A stretch of 64,000 nucleotides of DNA from Apiotrichum sp. Y4204. Taxonomy: Eukaryota > Basidiomycota > Tremellomycetes > Trichosporonales > Trichosporonaceae. The stretch's first letter is position 1, and each line of letters begins with the position of its first letter. Both the position numbers and the translations under genes were made by a program. Of the stretch, positions 12,136 to 23,596 are shown in pieces. The stretch is taken from contig JAMYHL010000017.1 in the NCBI GenBank assembly GCA_025531455.1, positions 496,001 through 560,000 of the forward strand, read 5' to 3'. A model generated the notes under the pieces. That model did not search any database. It was not told the DNA's origin and saw only the letters and a list, made by a program, of their open reading frames with translations.

Positions 12136-12691
12136 CTAGTGCTTGATCCGCGACGACTTGTGCTTGTGCTTCGAATCCTTTGAATCCTTCCCCTGGTTCT
12201 TCTTGCGCGCGTGGAAGAAACCGCGGAAACGGGAAGGCGACGCCGGCGTGGTCTGCGACTCGGGGCAAGACGGCGCTACCGAGGAGGAAGAGGATGACGA
12301 CGAAGAGGAAGACGACGAAGACGGCCCGCCGGCCGTTCCGACATGCATCCCCGCTTGACCGCCATCGCCCACATCGACACCCGCATGTCCTACAGCTTTC
12401 TCTTCCTCCTCACTCTCCTGGGGTGGACACTCGACATCGAAATCGACATAGCTCGGCGCCAGATGCCCGAGATGCGCAATCGTCGTGAGGAATCGCAAGA
12501 CCTTGGCGCGCGCGACGCGCTCCGGCTCGTCGAGGGCCGCTTCCAGGCGAGAAGGGTCGCGGGCCGCGAGAGAAAGGAGCGCGGCGGTGAGTTCCGCCTG
12601 GGGTCAGTTTGCACAGGGTGGGACGTACGGCCTCGGCTTGGGAGAGGGTGGGGTTCTGGTCCCACCGGGATATGGGCGTGTGTGTCCACAT
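12136..12691 (-). CDS. small uncharacterized protein with poly-serine tract and basic tail
   Basis: I do not recognise the family. Two exons: ATG at 12691 (MWTHTPISRWDQNPTLS), a 31-nt intron (GTACGT donor, CTGAC branch, CCCCAG acceptor), then a helical segment (AELTAALLSLAARD, VLRFLTTIAHLGHLAPSY). Splicing is supported because the frame upstream of the ATG-less exon stays open and helical. After it come a Glu run, a Gly-rich segment, a run of 14 serines, and a Lys/His-rich end (HARKK, HKHKSSRIKH). About 170 residues. The N-terminal ~80 residues look like a folded helical domain; the rest looks disordered. The basic tail could bind nucleic acid or membrane, but this is only inference. Confidence 0.6.
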
Positions 12692-13510
12692 TGTTGTTGG
12701 AGTGAGGAGATGAGAATTCTGGAGAGTCTGGGCGATGGAAGAATGTTCACTGGGCCCAAATGTCCACGTCTCACAACCCTCCTCCCTGCCTCATGTCTCT
12801 GTGCTACCGGGCTGCTCTCTGATCTCTGATCCGCACGGCATGTCCAGAATCCAGATCTTCCTCTTGATGGCCGAGACGGACGTGGCGCTGGAACGCGGAA
12901 CGCAGAACGCGGATGCTGCATGACGCCTCCTGACGTGCTGTATCACCTGCGTCGGCAACGACACAACTGCCTGGCGACGGGTTGACGACGGGCGCAACTC
13001 GGAGTACGATAGCTATCGATACGTGGTGTCCACGCGCTGCATAAGCCGTCTAGCGCCGTCCTCAGCTGCCAGGAGGAGCTGGAGGAGGGAATGTGGAACG
13101 CGATCGCCTGCTCGACTGGAGGATCGGCCGAGTGACCGGTACGCCGCCCTATGCTCGTACTGCGACGGACTTGCTCTGCCCATATCAGCTCGACCTCATC
13201 CTGACCATACGCTCGCTTCCCATGTCTGTGTCCAACGAAAATACAGAAGCCGCCTGGCAGACATAGAGCAAGACGGCGAGATGGTAGCCATGAACGTCAC
13301 TCTGTGTGTGTGGCTGTCGTAATGTGGCGGTCTTGATTGTGGCATGTGGCACTTTTGGGCGGTCCAGACAATCGCCACCCGGTGACTCGGTTCGTATACT
13401 GATACATCTACAGGTATGGGCTATGGGACATTGCGTGCTGGTGACTCATTACTCTCGTGGGAAGGTACATTGTCATACATTGTCATTGTCATTGTCATTC
13501 TAGTCCGACT
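12692..13510. other. intergenic region with ATTGTC repeat
   Basis: No convincing gene. It contains the upstream region of the poly-serine gene and the 3' flank of the AT-hook gene. A short tandem repeat of ATTGTC units lies at about 13468-13499, next to the AT-hook stop codon. Confidence 0.5.
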
Positions 13511-14870
13511 TCATGTGCTGCATGTCCCCGAGGGCAGGTAAGCCTCCGCGGCGGCAGGCGACGACGTCGGGGTACGATCCGGAGTGATTGGAAAGCCGGG
13601 CGTACATCGGGCGGGGTTCTTCCCTCCAACCGTGGGCGGGATGCGCTTCGGGATACGTGTGGTCTGCCATGCCTTCTTTGGCGGTGAGGCAAGAACTCCT
13701 TGACTCGGCTTGGGCGGCGTGGAAGGCGGTTTCGACGCGGTGAGTGCGTTCTTCGTCACGAGGTGAGACACCTTGGGCCCCGGTCCACCAGGGGTCTTGC
13801 GCTTCGGGCTCAGCTTCAGGCTGGGATCCACGTCCACACGGAGGTCCTTCTCCTTTGTCCGCGCGACAACCTTTGGCGGTCGTCCCCGCCGTGCCGCCGG
13901 CGCACCGGGTACAGACGGTTTGCGACCGGGCGCCTTGCGGGCCTTCTTCCGCGGGGGACCATCGTCGTCCAGCAGCGCGGCAATGGCAGACGAGGTGGGC
14001 GAGCGCGGCGCCTGAATGGGGGGAGGGGAGATCTTCTCCTCTGTCTGTAGGACGAGCTCGATAGCAGGCTCGGGCGTCATAGGCGTCATCGGCGTCATGG
14101 GGTCGGAGAGGGGCGCTTCGGCGGGCGAAGGAGGGAGGGGAGAGGCGCCCCCGCTCGGAATCTTGTCCTCGAGCGCGACGGCCTCGACCTCCATTGGCGA
14201 GTCGACAGTCGGTGAGGATACGCCCGACCCAGTGTGGGGAACGAGGGCGGCATCGGCGAGCTCGACGTCTTCCTCGGCTATCTCGAAAACGAGCCGGGCT
14301 GGCGTGGCGAGGAACTCCTCCATATTCACCTCGACGTTGCCGGACGGCACAGCAGGGGGAATATGGAGTATCTCGTTTTGGGCAAGGTGCATCCGGAATC
14401 TGCTCAGCTCCATTGCGGAGGCGAACGAGCTCATCATTTCGGCGTGGGCGGCAGCGGCGCTGAGCGCGCGCGGGAAGACGGGAGCGGGCGTCGGTATATG
14501 CTGCCCAACAATCACGGGCACGCTCACGGGCACGATTACGGGCGCGGTCACGGACGCGCTGTGGGTGACGTGAGAGGTAGGGAGGGGAGTCGCTTCCCAG
14601 CCCACATGCCACGGCTGCGTCTCGAGACCCGCACGTACGCGGCGGTACCACTCGTCCTGTCGCCTGTACCTGTCGCGGAACCACAGCGCCGCGGCCTCCT
14701 CCTTCTCCGATACGCCCGGCGGAATCTCGGCGGGCGCATGCCCGATCGTGTGGTGGCAGTACAGGCAGATCCAGCCGCTCCACGACCAGTTGAACGCGAC
14801 GCAGTTGACTGTTGTTAGATCTGGGATTGGGGCGGGGGTGGGAACTAGACACGGAGTACCCTGCACACAT
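13511..14870 (-). CDS. AT-hook-like proline-rich nuclear protein, uncharacterized
   Basis: A long open frame of about 450 codons. Its 5' end has no in-frame ATG before the conserved-looking NCVAFNWSWSGWICLYCHHT segment. A plausible model uses ATG at 14870 with a ~58-nt intron (branch ATCTAAC, acceptor AACAACAG), giving MFNCVAFNW; this start is uncertain. The N-terminal CxxC plus two His could be a partial zinc site. Then come Val/Pro-rich repeats (VIVPVSVPVIVG), an acidic middle (EEDVELADAAL), a PMTPMTPMTP repeat, and a basic region with KKARK and an AT-hook core RRGRPPK, followed by KRKTPGGPGPK. Composition suggests a DNA-associated nuclear protein with many possible SP/TP phosphosites. No named family recognised. 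Confidence 0.6.
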
Positions 14871-17800
14871 GGCAAGAGTGAGGACTCCGGACTCTAGCCG
14901 CGAACCGGCCGCCTGGGAGTCAAGGTTTCCATGGCCGACCTTGCGCAACTCAAAGTGCACAACGTAGGTACAGCCAAGCCTACATGCTCGGACGAGAAGC
15001 ACAACAACCTTGAGCAGCTGGCCGGCCGACGTGAGCAGCAGTCATCGCGGTGCTCGGCTTCGGTGGAGGACTAAAGTGGAGGTCACGGAGCTCCGGACTT
15101 ACAGTCGCTGTTAACTCCGGTGCTGGTGCCCCGACACTTGCGGGGCGGCGGGTGGCGATACATGATGGGCTTTGGGATGGGGTAGTCGTCGTCGGCGCTG
15201 GAACGGTGAGCCGGAGCCGGTCGTTGATCGTGTAAGAAAGTGAGTGAGGTTGGAGGAAAATATCAAAGTCGATGAAAGACCTCCAGACTGGAGGACGAAG
15301 TATATGGGGCCGCGCAATATGTGATCGTATCTGGTCTCTGCGGCTGGGCGTCGCTGGCGCCCCCGACAGGGAGTAAGGTGAGGGATGAGGGCTGAGAGCT
15401 AGGAACCGGCGTGTGTGTTGTGCAAAGTGCTGTGGGGTGAGGTACGGATGTTGGAGTTGAAAGCTGAGAGCTGGGAGTTGAGAGGTGAGAGGTGAGAGCG
15501 TTGAGAATGTGAGAGTGATGAGTAACTGCTCAGCTGGAATGAATCCACAGCTGACAGCAGAGCGTGAGTTTCAATACTACCTTCTTCGTCACCACCTGGC
15601 GCATATCTACACGATCGAGGTGAGGGGAGGATCGCAATGGGGACGGCGGACTAGGGACGAGGATCGAGGATCGAGGAATGCATGTTCATGCCGATAATGT
15701 GTCCCTGCGCGGCCCAAGCCGCAGCCCAGCACTGCAAGCACCGCGCACAGATATCGCGAGACAAGGACAGCGGCGTGGCGTGTCATTTAGAGGTGCGAGG
15801 CGCCATGTGTGGACGTTTCAGTGATCATGGGTAAGACCAAGCCTGGGACCTCGTCCCCAGCCTCCTGGTCTTCCGCCTGCTGCACTCCTCTCTCGTGGAT
15901 CTTGCAGCTTGGACAGCTTGCATCTTTCATCCTCTCCCAGGCCGCAGCTGTTTCCCCATCCAGCTCCCACTCCTCGATCTCGACCGGAGGGCAAGAGGCA
16001 GGCGCCCACTGCCTGGCGCACCCCTGCTATTGGCGCCGCGAGCGCCATGCAATATCCCAATCAGGATCAGGACCTCAGGAGACTAGCAAGGACGAAGGAT
16101 GAAGGAAGCAGACATTGGGGGATGGGGAGTGGAGGGCGCTCGAGGAAGGTGGGAACGTCCAGGCTTCAAGCCAGTCACCACCCATGGCCTGTGCGCCGCT
16201 CCGTGCTTGTGTGTGCTGCATTCGCGGCGTGGTGTCGTGCAGCTATGGCCCCGGACTGCTAAACTGTGGCCAGCACATGAACGCGCATGGTGGTCGGGGT
16301 TTCGTGTGCGAGGAGTTTGGCAGTAGGCGATAGATGCGCGCGACTCGCACGTAACAGCAGAGCTTCAGCATTGCGGAATAGCGGACAGCGTACACCTGAG
16401 ATTCTCTCGAGGAGGCGTACAGCGTCACCCGTTCCTGTGCCACCGCCACCCAAGAGTTTGGAGTGTGGACATGTTTCACGCGCGGCAACAAGAGGAGGGC
16501 CGAGGGTATCCTAGTTTCGCTCTTCCTGAGATCAAGGGATGCCTCTGTGCCCGTGCGTCTTCGCAGTGAGGGAAGCGTCAGTGCGCAGCGCGGGAAGACT
16601 AACAGTGGCCAAGTGGATAAGAAAGGAGTGGGCGGCAGATGCTAGGTTTGGAGTGGCATCTAGAATATCCTTGATAGTCGCGTGAATCGGCCAACAGCAT
16701 ACACGATTCGTTCTGCAGAGCTGTAGTGCAGTGCTGTACCAGTGTAACAAAGTAAGTCAACCTCCTCTAGTTCAAAGATCCTCACAAGCTCGCAAGAACA
16801 ATGGCGCCCTGGCCACCTGGCACATCCTCCATGTGCGTAAGCCCCGCTCGTGCCCTAAGCCCACCCCAAAGCCCGAGCGCGTCGGGCGTCGCATGTTGGT
16901 CTGTTACTTGTGCCGGCTGTTCGGTGAGTGGCGGTGCAGGACTCGGAGCAGGAAGCGTGCCGCACGAGCTGGGAAGCGAACGCGAAAACGCCAAACAAAG
17001 ATGAGAACATACAGTACAGTACAGGAACCTGGAATAGCATCGTCGGACGCCAGGTCCCCATCCACCCATGGGCCATTGGCCCCCGCTTCTCGACGTCGGT
17101 CCGATCGGGTTCTTGGCCGGATGCGTGAGATCCTGGAGGAGAGGTGTGATAGTACGCGATACTTTGTCCCGGATTTAGAGGCCAGAGACTGGCTCTGTAG
17201 CTTGCGGCCAGCGCTGTTGGTACCAACCTTCCACCGAGCCCGATGAGTACACCGGAAGCTTTCAGCGTCCGCCGGCGAACCTCGAACCGATGGCGTGGAA
17301 ACGTCCGGCAAGCGGCCGGGGTATGCTCGCCTCCGCCGCGCTTCGGTATCGCGCCATCTTTGAGAATGTCCGTCCAGACTCTTGTCTTTGAACGAATGTC
17401 CCGATCCCCATAATGTGATGACGACAGCATTCTGGGGCTCCGGACCATCGCTGTTCCCGATGCAATGTTTGCTGATGTACACAAGCCAACGGTCCGTATC
17501 TGGCAAGAGGCATGCGTTAGAGTCAAACAAGTGTAAGATGTGAGACGGGTGAGACGAGACACTGATAGTTTAAACATTTGTTTATGCTGTTGCACTTGCG
17601 TTGTGTTGCGGTGCTGGGGCTGTGGGTGTGGTAGTCCGGCAGGAGGGGTGGTGTTTGGATCTTTCGGAAGCGATGGGTTTGGATTGCTCTGTTTGAGCGA
17701 TGGGATGGGCTCGAGATTCGCACGTGTGCATGCTGACATCGCTCGGTATCACTGTCTATGTGGTGTCGGGCTGTCGATGTCGGTGTCGAGGATAGTCACC

Positions 17801-17940
17801 TTGAATGTCGACATCGCGATGACATCGCATCCACTAGCGTCAGGCAGCCGCACATCATATGGTCACTCATCGCTGACATTAGCGCACCCCGTTGAGTCAG
17901 TACATCAGCAATTAGGTATGCATACAACACTGTCCGGCGT
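14871..17940. other. 3-kb gene-poor region
   Basis: I find no gene with coherent protein-like sequence. The longest frame (minus, 16855-17739, 294 codons) reads as mixed-composition sequence with no domain, signal or splice structure matching the neighbours. The region presumably holds promoter sequence for the AT-hook gene and the 3' flank of the LRR gene. A non-coding RNA is possible but cannot be recognised from sequence alone. Confidence 0.5.
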
Positions 17941-19910
17941 CTATCCCGAGCTCTCGCCATTCTCTCCGCCTCCCCCGCCGTTCGGCGCCGTACTCTCCCG
18001 CCCCTTCTTCTTCCCCTTCGGCGCGGCGCCAGATTCCTCCACCCGCTCGCCATCGAGGTTCACGACTCGCCGGCGCGGCCGGCGCTTGACCGCCTTGGCG
18101 GGCGACGGCGTAGGACTCGTCGCAAGCACGCGCGCCGTCGGTGTCGGTACCAGGTCGCGCTGTCGAGGGGCCGGTGTCGGGGAGTGGTCTTGAGCCTTAG
18201 CCTGTGTCCGCTCCGCAGGCTCCGGACCGCTGTCGGCTCCGTCGCGCGTACGCTCGCTGTCTCTGGTCTCCCGCCATACGGGCCGAGCGCGTCCGCGCGC
18301 AGCGAGAATCGCGTCTATCGCACGCTGCTCGCTCCACGCTAACGGGGTATCATCCAGCACGACGTTGCGTTCCTCGGCGGCAAAGCTCGCGCCGAGTTCG
18401 GCACGCCATCCCTCCATAACAGTGAAGGGGTTCTCGGCGGCCCACACCGCCTCAATCTGAGGGAGGACTGCGAGGCGGCCAACTTCGCCGGCCTCGGTGA
18501 GCGCGTTAGCGCGCACGTCGACACGGCGCAGGCCGAGGACGCGGTCGAGGCCCACGAGGCAGTCGATGCGGTTGCGAGAGAGGTTAATGGTGTGGATGTT
18601 GCCCAGCGCTGCTGGGGCGTTGCGGACGGATGTGATGACGTTGTCGGAAAGGTTGAGAGAGACGAGCGAGTGAAGGCTTGAGAGCGCATCGGGGATGGCG
18701 TTGAGAAGATTGTGGGAGAGATCCAGATGTGAGAGTGATGTGAGGGGCAGTTGAGGGAGGTTGAGAAGCGAGGTTCGGGTGAGCGAGAGGAAGCGAAGAT
18801 TGGGGAAGCGTGGGACTAGATCTGAAGGAGATTCCAGGGGAGTGATACTGTTAGATGGTGGTGTCGCGCTCTTTGGAGGCGCTGGGGGGATATCGACGAG
18901 CAGCTCCTCAATCCAGTCATCTGCGTCCTCGATATCGTGGACGCTCAGGCTGTGGAGGAGAGGGTTTGGCGGGATTAGCAGGCCGCGCGGGTCGAACGAG
19001 TCGAGCTCGAGACTGGAGTCAATGGACTGAAGGGTCGCTACCGCCACTCACACTTGCAGGTTCCGCAGCACATCCAGCGGGACGCGCACGTCAACTCCCC
19101 CAAACGGGGTGTAGCCCCCGGCGTCTAGAAGTTCGTCTATTTGGCTGTCGGTGGCAAATGGCGGATGAATCAGCAGCCCCGGGAGGGTGTTGAGGATCCC
19201 GTATAGTTCGCGAAGGAGCTTGTCTATGTGTGAGCGAGAAAATCTCAAGATCAACATCGTCGCGTGACATGAGTAAACAAACGCAAAGCTCATTTCCCCA
19301 CAGCACCAGCACAACGTCTCACGCTTGCTGAGAAGTACCCACCCTCATCGACCTCCTTCGGCTTGCTCCACCAGAAGCCCTCTTTCATCGGCATCGACAC
19401 GGAGCGGATACTCCCCACCCAGGAGCGCACGCTTTCAACGTCGCCGTCGAGATTGGCGCGATCACTCCTGACACCACGCGTCGAGAGGCGAATGCCGTCC
19501 GGAACTGGCACGTCCGTCCTCCCGACATGGGGAAGTGACTGAGGGAGCGACTGCCATCGGAGAAGGAGATAGAGGAGCTTATCAGGCGGGAGGCGGAGGA
19601 GGACCGGCTTCTGTCTTGTCGGCGATGCTGGAGAGCCGAACCCAAGCGTAAGAGGTATCTTCACGGACGGGGATAGCGGCGCCGACGACGGATCGAGACC
19701 GAGTGTGAGTATGGTGTACGACTGCTGCAACCAGGTGGCGTCACGCGGCGCGCCCTTGGCGTCGCGGATGGCAGGCGCGAGACGCGGGAGGTTGGCGCCG
19801 AGATACTTGCGCAGCTTGAGGAGGTAGTCGCGGCCGCTGATGGGTGGTGCGCCGGTGCCCGTGGAGGCCGGCGGTTGCCCGACGCCGAGCATGGATGTGA
19901 GTGTTGCCAT
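17941..19910 (-). CDS. leucine-rich-repeat protein, uncharacterized
   Basis: Three exons. The N-terminal ~190 residues (ATG at 19910; GRDYLLKLRKYLGANLPRL) form a domain I do not recognise. After a ~130-nt intron comes DKLLRELYGILNTLPGLLIHPPF, then a 39-nt intron (GTGAGTGG...CTCCAG). The third exon carries SDS22-like leucine-rich repeats: LRFLSLTRTSLLNLPQLPL, LSHLDLSHNLLNAIPDAL, LVSLNLSDNVITSV, IHTINLSRNRIDCLVGL and LRRVDVRANALTEAG, capped by AVWAAENPF. The C-terminal ~130 residues are Pro/Arg/Lys-rich and disordered. About 590 residues. LRR sets of this kind usually mediate protein-protein binding, for example phosphatase or polarity scaffolds; the partner is unknown. An ATG 14 codons upstream (19952) is an alternative start. 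Confidence 0.75.
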
Positions 19911-20561
19911 GGAGGTGCCCGGATGAGATGGATGCGACAACACCAAGATCAAAGGTGGGGGAGACGGGCCGTTAGATGGCTTTGGGATGGCTGTAGATGG
20001 CGGACTAGGGAACTAGGGGAGGCGCAGGCGCGGGTGGTTGCCGCAAGTGGCAAGAAGACCGCATCCACCGTGGGAGAATACAGCGATAAGGCTTGTAATC
20101 ACGTGGAAGTGATGTCATGATCTGCATGATCTGCATGATCTGCCAGCTGCGACGTGAATCCGTTGATCCACTGATGTGCCGGTTCCGAGTCGACTGACAA
20201 AGTCTGCGATTGTGTTTCTGTTTTCTCTGTCTTTTGTTGTTGTTGTCGTCTTGTCGCTGCTCTGTCTGTTTCATTCCACAATCTATCTTTTTTGTACCTA
20301 CACACACACCATTGTTAACTCGGATACAGCACCAGTTGCACGTCAACACCGATACACCCGCCGACGTACACTGAAACGAGGGACTGAAAACATGCTGCAC
20401 CGGTGTGCGAGACGTACATAGGCGAGGGGCGATATCGATGTGGTGGCGAGCGTGTGTGCCAGTTTGGCATGTTGAGTGATGACGAAGGGTCATAAAGTCT
20501 TCCCCCAACTGATGACCACTTTTCTCTTGACGTTCACCCACTGACTACACCATTGCTCACC
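19911..20561. other. divergent intergenic region, LRR gene / cysteine-rich receptor
   Basis: Holds both promoters. Noted: a triplicated 9-bp GATCTGCAT element at about 20118-20144 and a T-rich stretch (TGTTGTTGTTGTCG) at about 20234-20250. No gene seen. Confidence 0.5.
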
Positions 20562-23458
20562 ATGCTAATTCCACTCTTCCTGCTCGCGGTGGCATTACGA
20601 GGTAGGCCCTCAGTTCTTCCTTTCTGACCACAGTTGCGGCTGTGCCGCGAGTATGCTCTCCCACAACTTGCCTTGATGGCAGTTCCTCTTCTAAGCGTGA
20701 GCTACTCTCTTCCTAACTGCGAAGCTCACAGCAGTCCTGGCAAATGACAAAAACTCCTCCACCCAGCTGGTCCCAGGCTTCTACTCGACTCCGTATGACC
20801 CCGAGACCTTCCTCAACCAGACAATCACGCCAGGAACGGGAGTCACCATTGCCCCGCCACCACTTCCTGTTCTTTTCTCGTCTCCTGCTTACTTAGGCGC
20901 GGCCATCAACCCAGGCGATACCCCCTCGACCGTTTGGCAGAGTGTCTTCCTCCCGGATGGGTGGTACGCGCTCGCATCGCCCGGAAACGCGCTCTGGGAC
21001 TCGGTCGCCAACCGTAGCCAGGCGCCGGGACTTGCTTCTCTCGGCCCCTTTGCAGCAGGTACGTGGTGTGAGCCTCATGTTTTGACCACACAGGAACATG
21101 TTCCCCGCCATGCTCTCATGGATCATGCGACGGCGGCAAGTGTGCCTGCGCGCCTGGCTGGACCGGCGCAAGCTGCGATTTGTGTGCACCCGGCTTCTTT
21201 GGTCCGTCTTGTACTTGTGAGTTGAATTTCTCCGGTTGAAACTCACTTTTACCAGCATGCGATGCAGACTGCACGATCTGCGACGACGGCCTCCGCGGCA
21301 CCGGGGCGTGTCTCGGCGCAAGGTCTTCTCCAGAAAGTGAGGTGTAGAGCGTGTTTTCATCTAACCTCTCAGAATGTAACTGCGCAAACGGGATCTGCAA
21401 TGCCAAAGGCGGATGCGACTGTGCCGCCGGCTTTCGGACCGCCAACGCGACCAAACGGTGCAGCACGTGCATTCCGGGATACTACGCGGACGCTGCCGGA
21501 AATTGTCGAGGTGGGTAACCCACAAGTCTCGTTCTAACCCATCAGCGTGTCCGTATGGATGTACTGCGTGCGAGCTGCAACAGGGCACGGTCAACACGCC
21601 GTCTTGCACAGCATGCTATCCCAGCCTCCATTTCGTTGCCACTCTTCCCGCCACATGTCGCCCCCTCACGGCTTGCAAGCCCGGAGAGTACTACGATACA
21701 GCGAGCAGTTCCTGCCAAGGGTACGTCCAAAAGTCCGCTCGCGACTGACACGCAGATGCAGCGGGATATGCAGCGAGTGCTATGGCCCGAGCGCGCTGCA
21801 GTGCCTCGAGTGCTCCGGTAATCGCGTACTCATGGGCCAGAATTGCATGATCTTCGACAACCGTGGAGTGTGTACTGCCACCCTGGAGGACGGCATGTTC
21901 GTCTTTAACACCCAGAAGAAGAAGTGTGATGGTGAGCTACGACGAAACTCCCAAAAGCTGACAGCAGCGTGTCCCCTCGGCTGCGCGAGCTGCTACCTTC
22001 CAGGCTTCTTCAACGCGCGGGGTATCACAAGGGAATTTAATCCATACTGCGAGTCCTGCAACGACGGCTACCTCCTGCAGAACGGGACATGCACAACGCG
22101 CTGTTCCCCGGGATGGGTGGCTTCCAAGCCGGGTGCCTGCGAGCGTGAGTTTTGAATTTGAGCACTTCTGACAACAGTATGCGGTCCGTCATGTCGCGAA
22201 TGCGTCGGCTCACCCAACTTCTGCACGGCATGCAAGACTGGTCTTGCGTCAAACGGCACATGTGTACAGACCTGTCCCCCGCCCACAGTCCAGGTAAACG
22301 GCACCTGTGCGACCTGCCACCCCGACTGCGCGACGTGTACCTCCCCCTCGCCGGACAGCTGTCTCTCCTGTCCGCCCACCCGCCCCGTCCTCTCCGACGG
22401 CCGCTGCGTCCCGTTCTGCCCCAAGGGCACATTCTTCAACACCGAGACTTCCTCTTGCTCGCCCTGCTCCGCAGGATGCGACTCGTGCATTGCCGCCGGC
22501 AGCTGCACCTCGTGCGGGGAACACTACCGTCTCGCAGCGGGCACCTGCGTCCCCGCAGACTGCACCTACGTCTCCAGCCTCGGGCTCTGCCTCGCCTCCT
22601 TGATCGACATCCCTATTCCAAAGCCCTCCACTTCATCAAACCTCCTCGCTCTCCTGGCCCTCCTCCTTCTTCCCCTCTTCCTCATCCTCGTCATGGCGGT
22701 CTATATACACCGGCAGCGCGCCCGCACGCGCGCGGCAACAGCCGACTTTGCGAACAAGATGGACGACCGCGCAATTGGCCGCCGCCTCAGCGCCCTCTCG
22801 GCCCACGTATTCGACCGCGCGTTTGGGCGCGAGGCGGAACGCGCGCGGGCCCCCGACGTCGAACGCGAACTCGGCATAAATAAGAAAGGGCTGAAACCAC
22901 TGTTCCTCACCCGCAAGCCGACGAAGACGAAGAGGGAGGACGTCCACATGCACTTCCTCCCCTCGTACCACTCCCGCCCGCCATCAGCTGCTAGCACTAA
23001 CAAAGACACGAACCACGCCGGGGTGGGCACATACACGTCCAGCGAGCGCGTGCACTCCCACCCCCTACATCCCTCGGAAGCATATTACGCGCCGAGCGAG
23101 CCCTCGCCATCGCCTCCCTCTCGAAGACTACCTCCTCTCACCGGTGGAAGACGAGGTGACGTGCCCGACATGGGGACGGAGTACGGTCGAACGCAGTCCG
23201 CGCCCTATACCCCCGCTGCCTGGTATGCCTGTCCTCGTCCCCTCCCCGCCAGCAGCGCCTCCCCCTGCACCGACGCTCATCCCGCCGCCGAGCGCGTGGC
23301 AGCCCGCTCCCGCGGACATGGCGCTCCATTCCCAGATCAACCCGCGCCACGAGGCTGGTGGTATCGCGGTCTTTAGGGCGGGCGATGCGCGCGCCACGCA
23401 CAACTCGGACAACTTGAGGGAGATATGGCCTGCGTTCGGGGACCGATACAGGACATAG
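20562..23458 (+). CDS. secreted/transmembrane cysteine-rich EGF- and furin-like receptor protein
   Basis: A probable type I plasma-membrane protein. It starts with a signal peptide (MLIPLFLLAVALR), formed after a first intron at 20602. About ten exons encode a ~120-residue non-cysteine segment with N-glycosylation sites (NSST, NQT), then a laminin/EGF-like module (CSHGSCDGGKCACAPGWTG). It continues with repeated CxxC furin/growth-factor-receptor-like modules (CTICDDGLRG, CSECYGPSALQCLEC, CPLGCASCYLPG, CGPSCRECVGSPNFC, CDSCIAAGSCTSCG). A hydrophobic helix at about 22645-22707 (LLALLALLLLPLFLILVMAV) is followed by a basic Arg stop-transfer and a ~230-residue cytoplasmic tail. The tail frame is broken near 23115-23125: one frame stops at 23376. 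The shifted frame, which has more typical G/C third bases, continues PLEDYLLSPVEDEV to 23458. No kinase domain. Ligand and function unknown. Confidence 0.72.
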
Positions 23459-23596
23459 TAGCATCTGCATGGGCCGAAGCCAAGCCAAAAACAATAGACA
23501 ATGTACAATAGAGAATGAATGACTGTATCGCGTATCCCACTTCGCCCGTCGAGCCGGTTCTCGACGGTCTCCTAATGAATGGCGGTGTTTCGTATC

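Noticed and set aside
13500..15002. 500-codon minus-strand frame and several plus-strand frames over the AT-hook gene
   Set aside because: Arg/Pro-rich out-of-frame readings; the frame with AT-hook, CxxC and biased codons is the coherent one.
16855..17739. 294-codon minus-strand frame in the gene-poor interval
   Set aside because: Mixed composition, no domain, no splice architecture and overlapping equally long frames in other phases.
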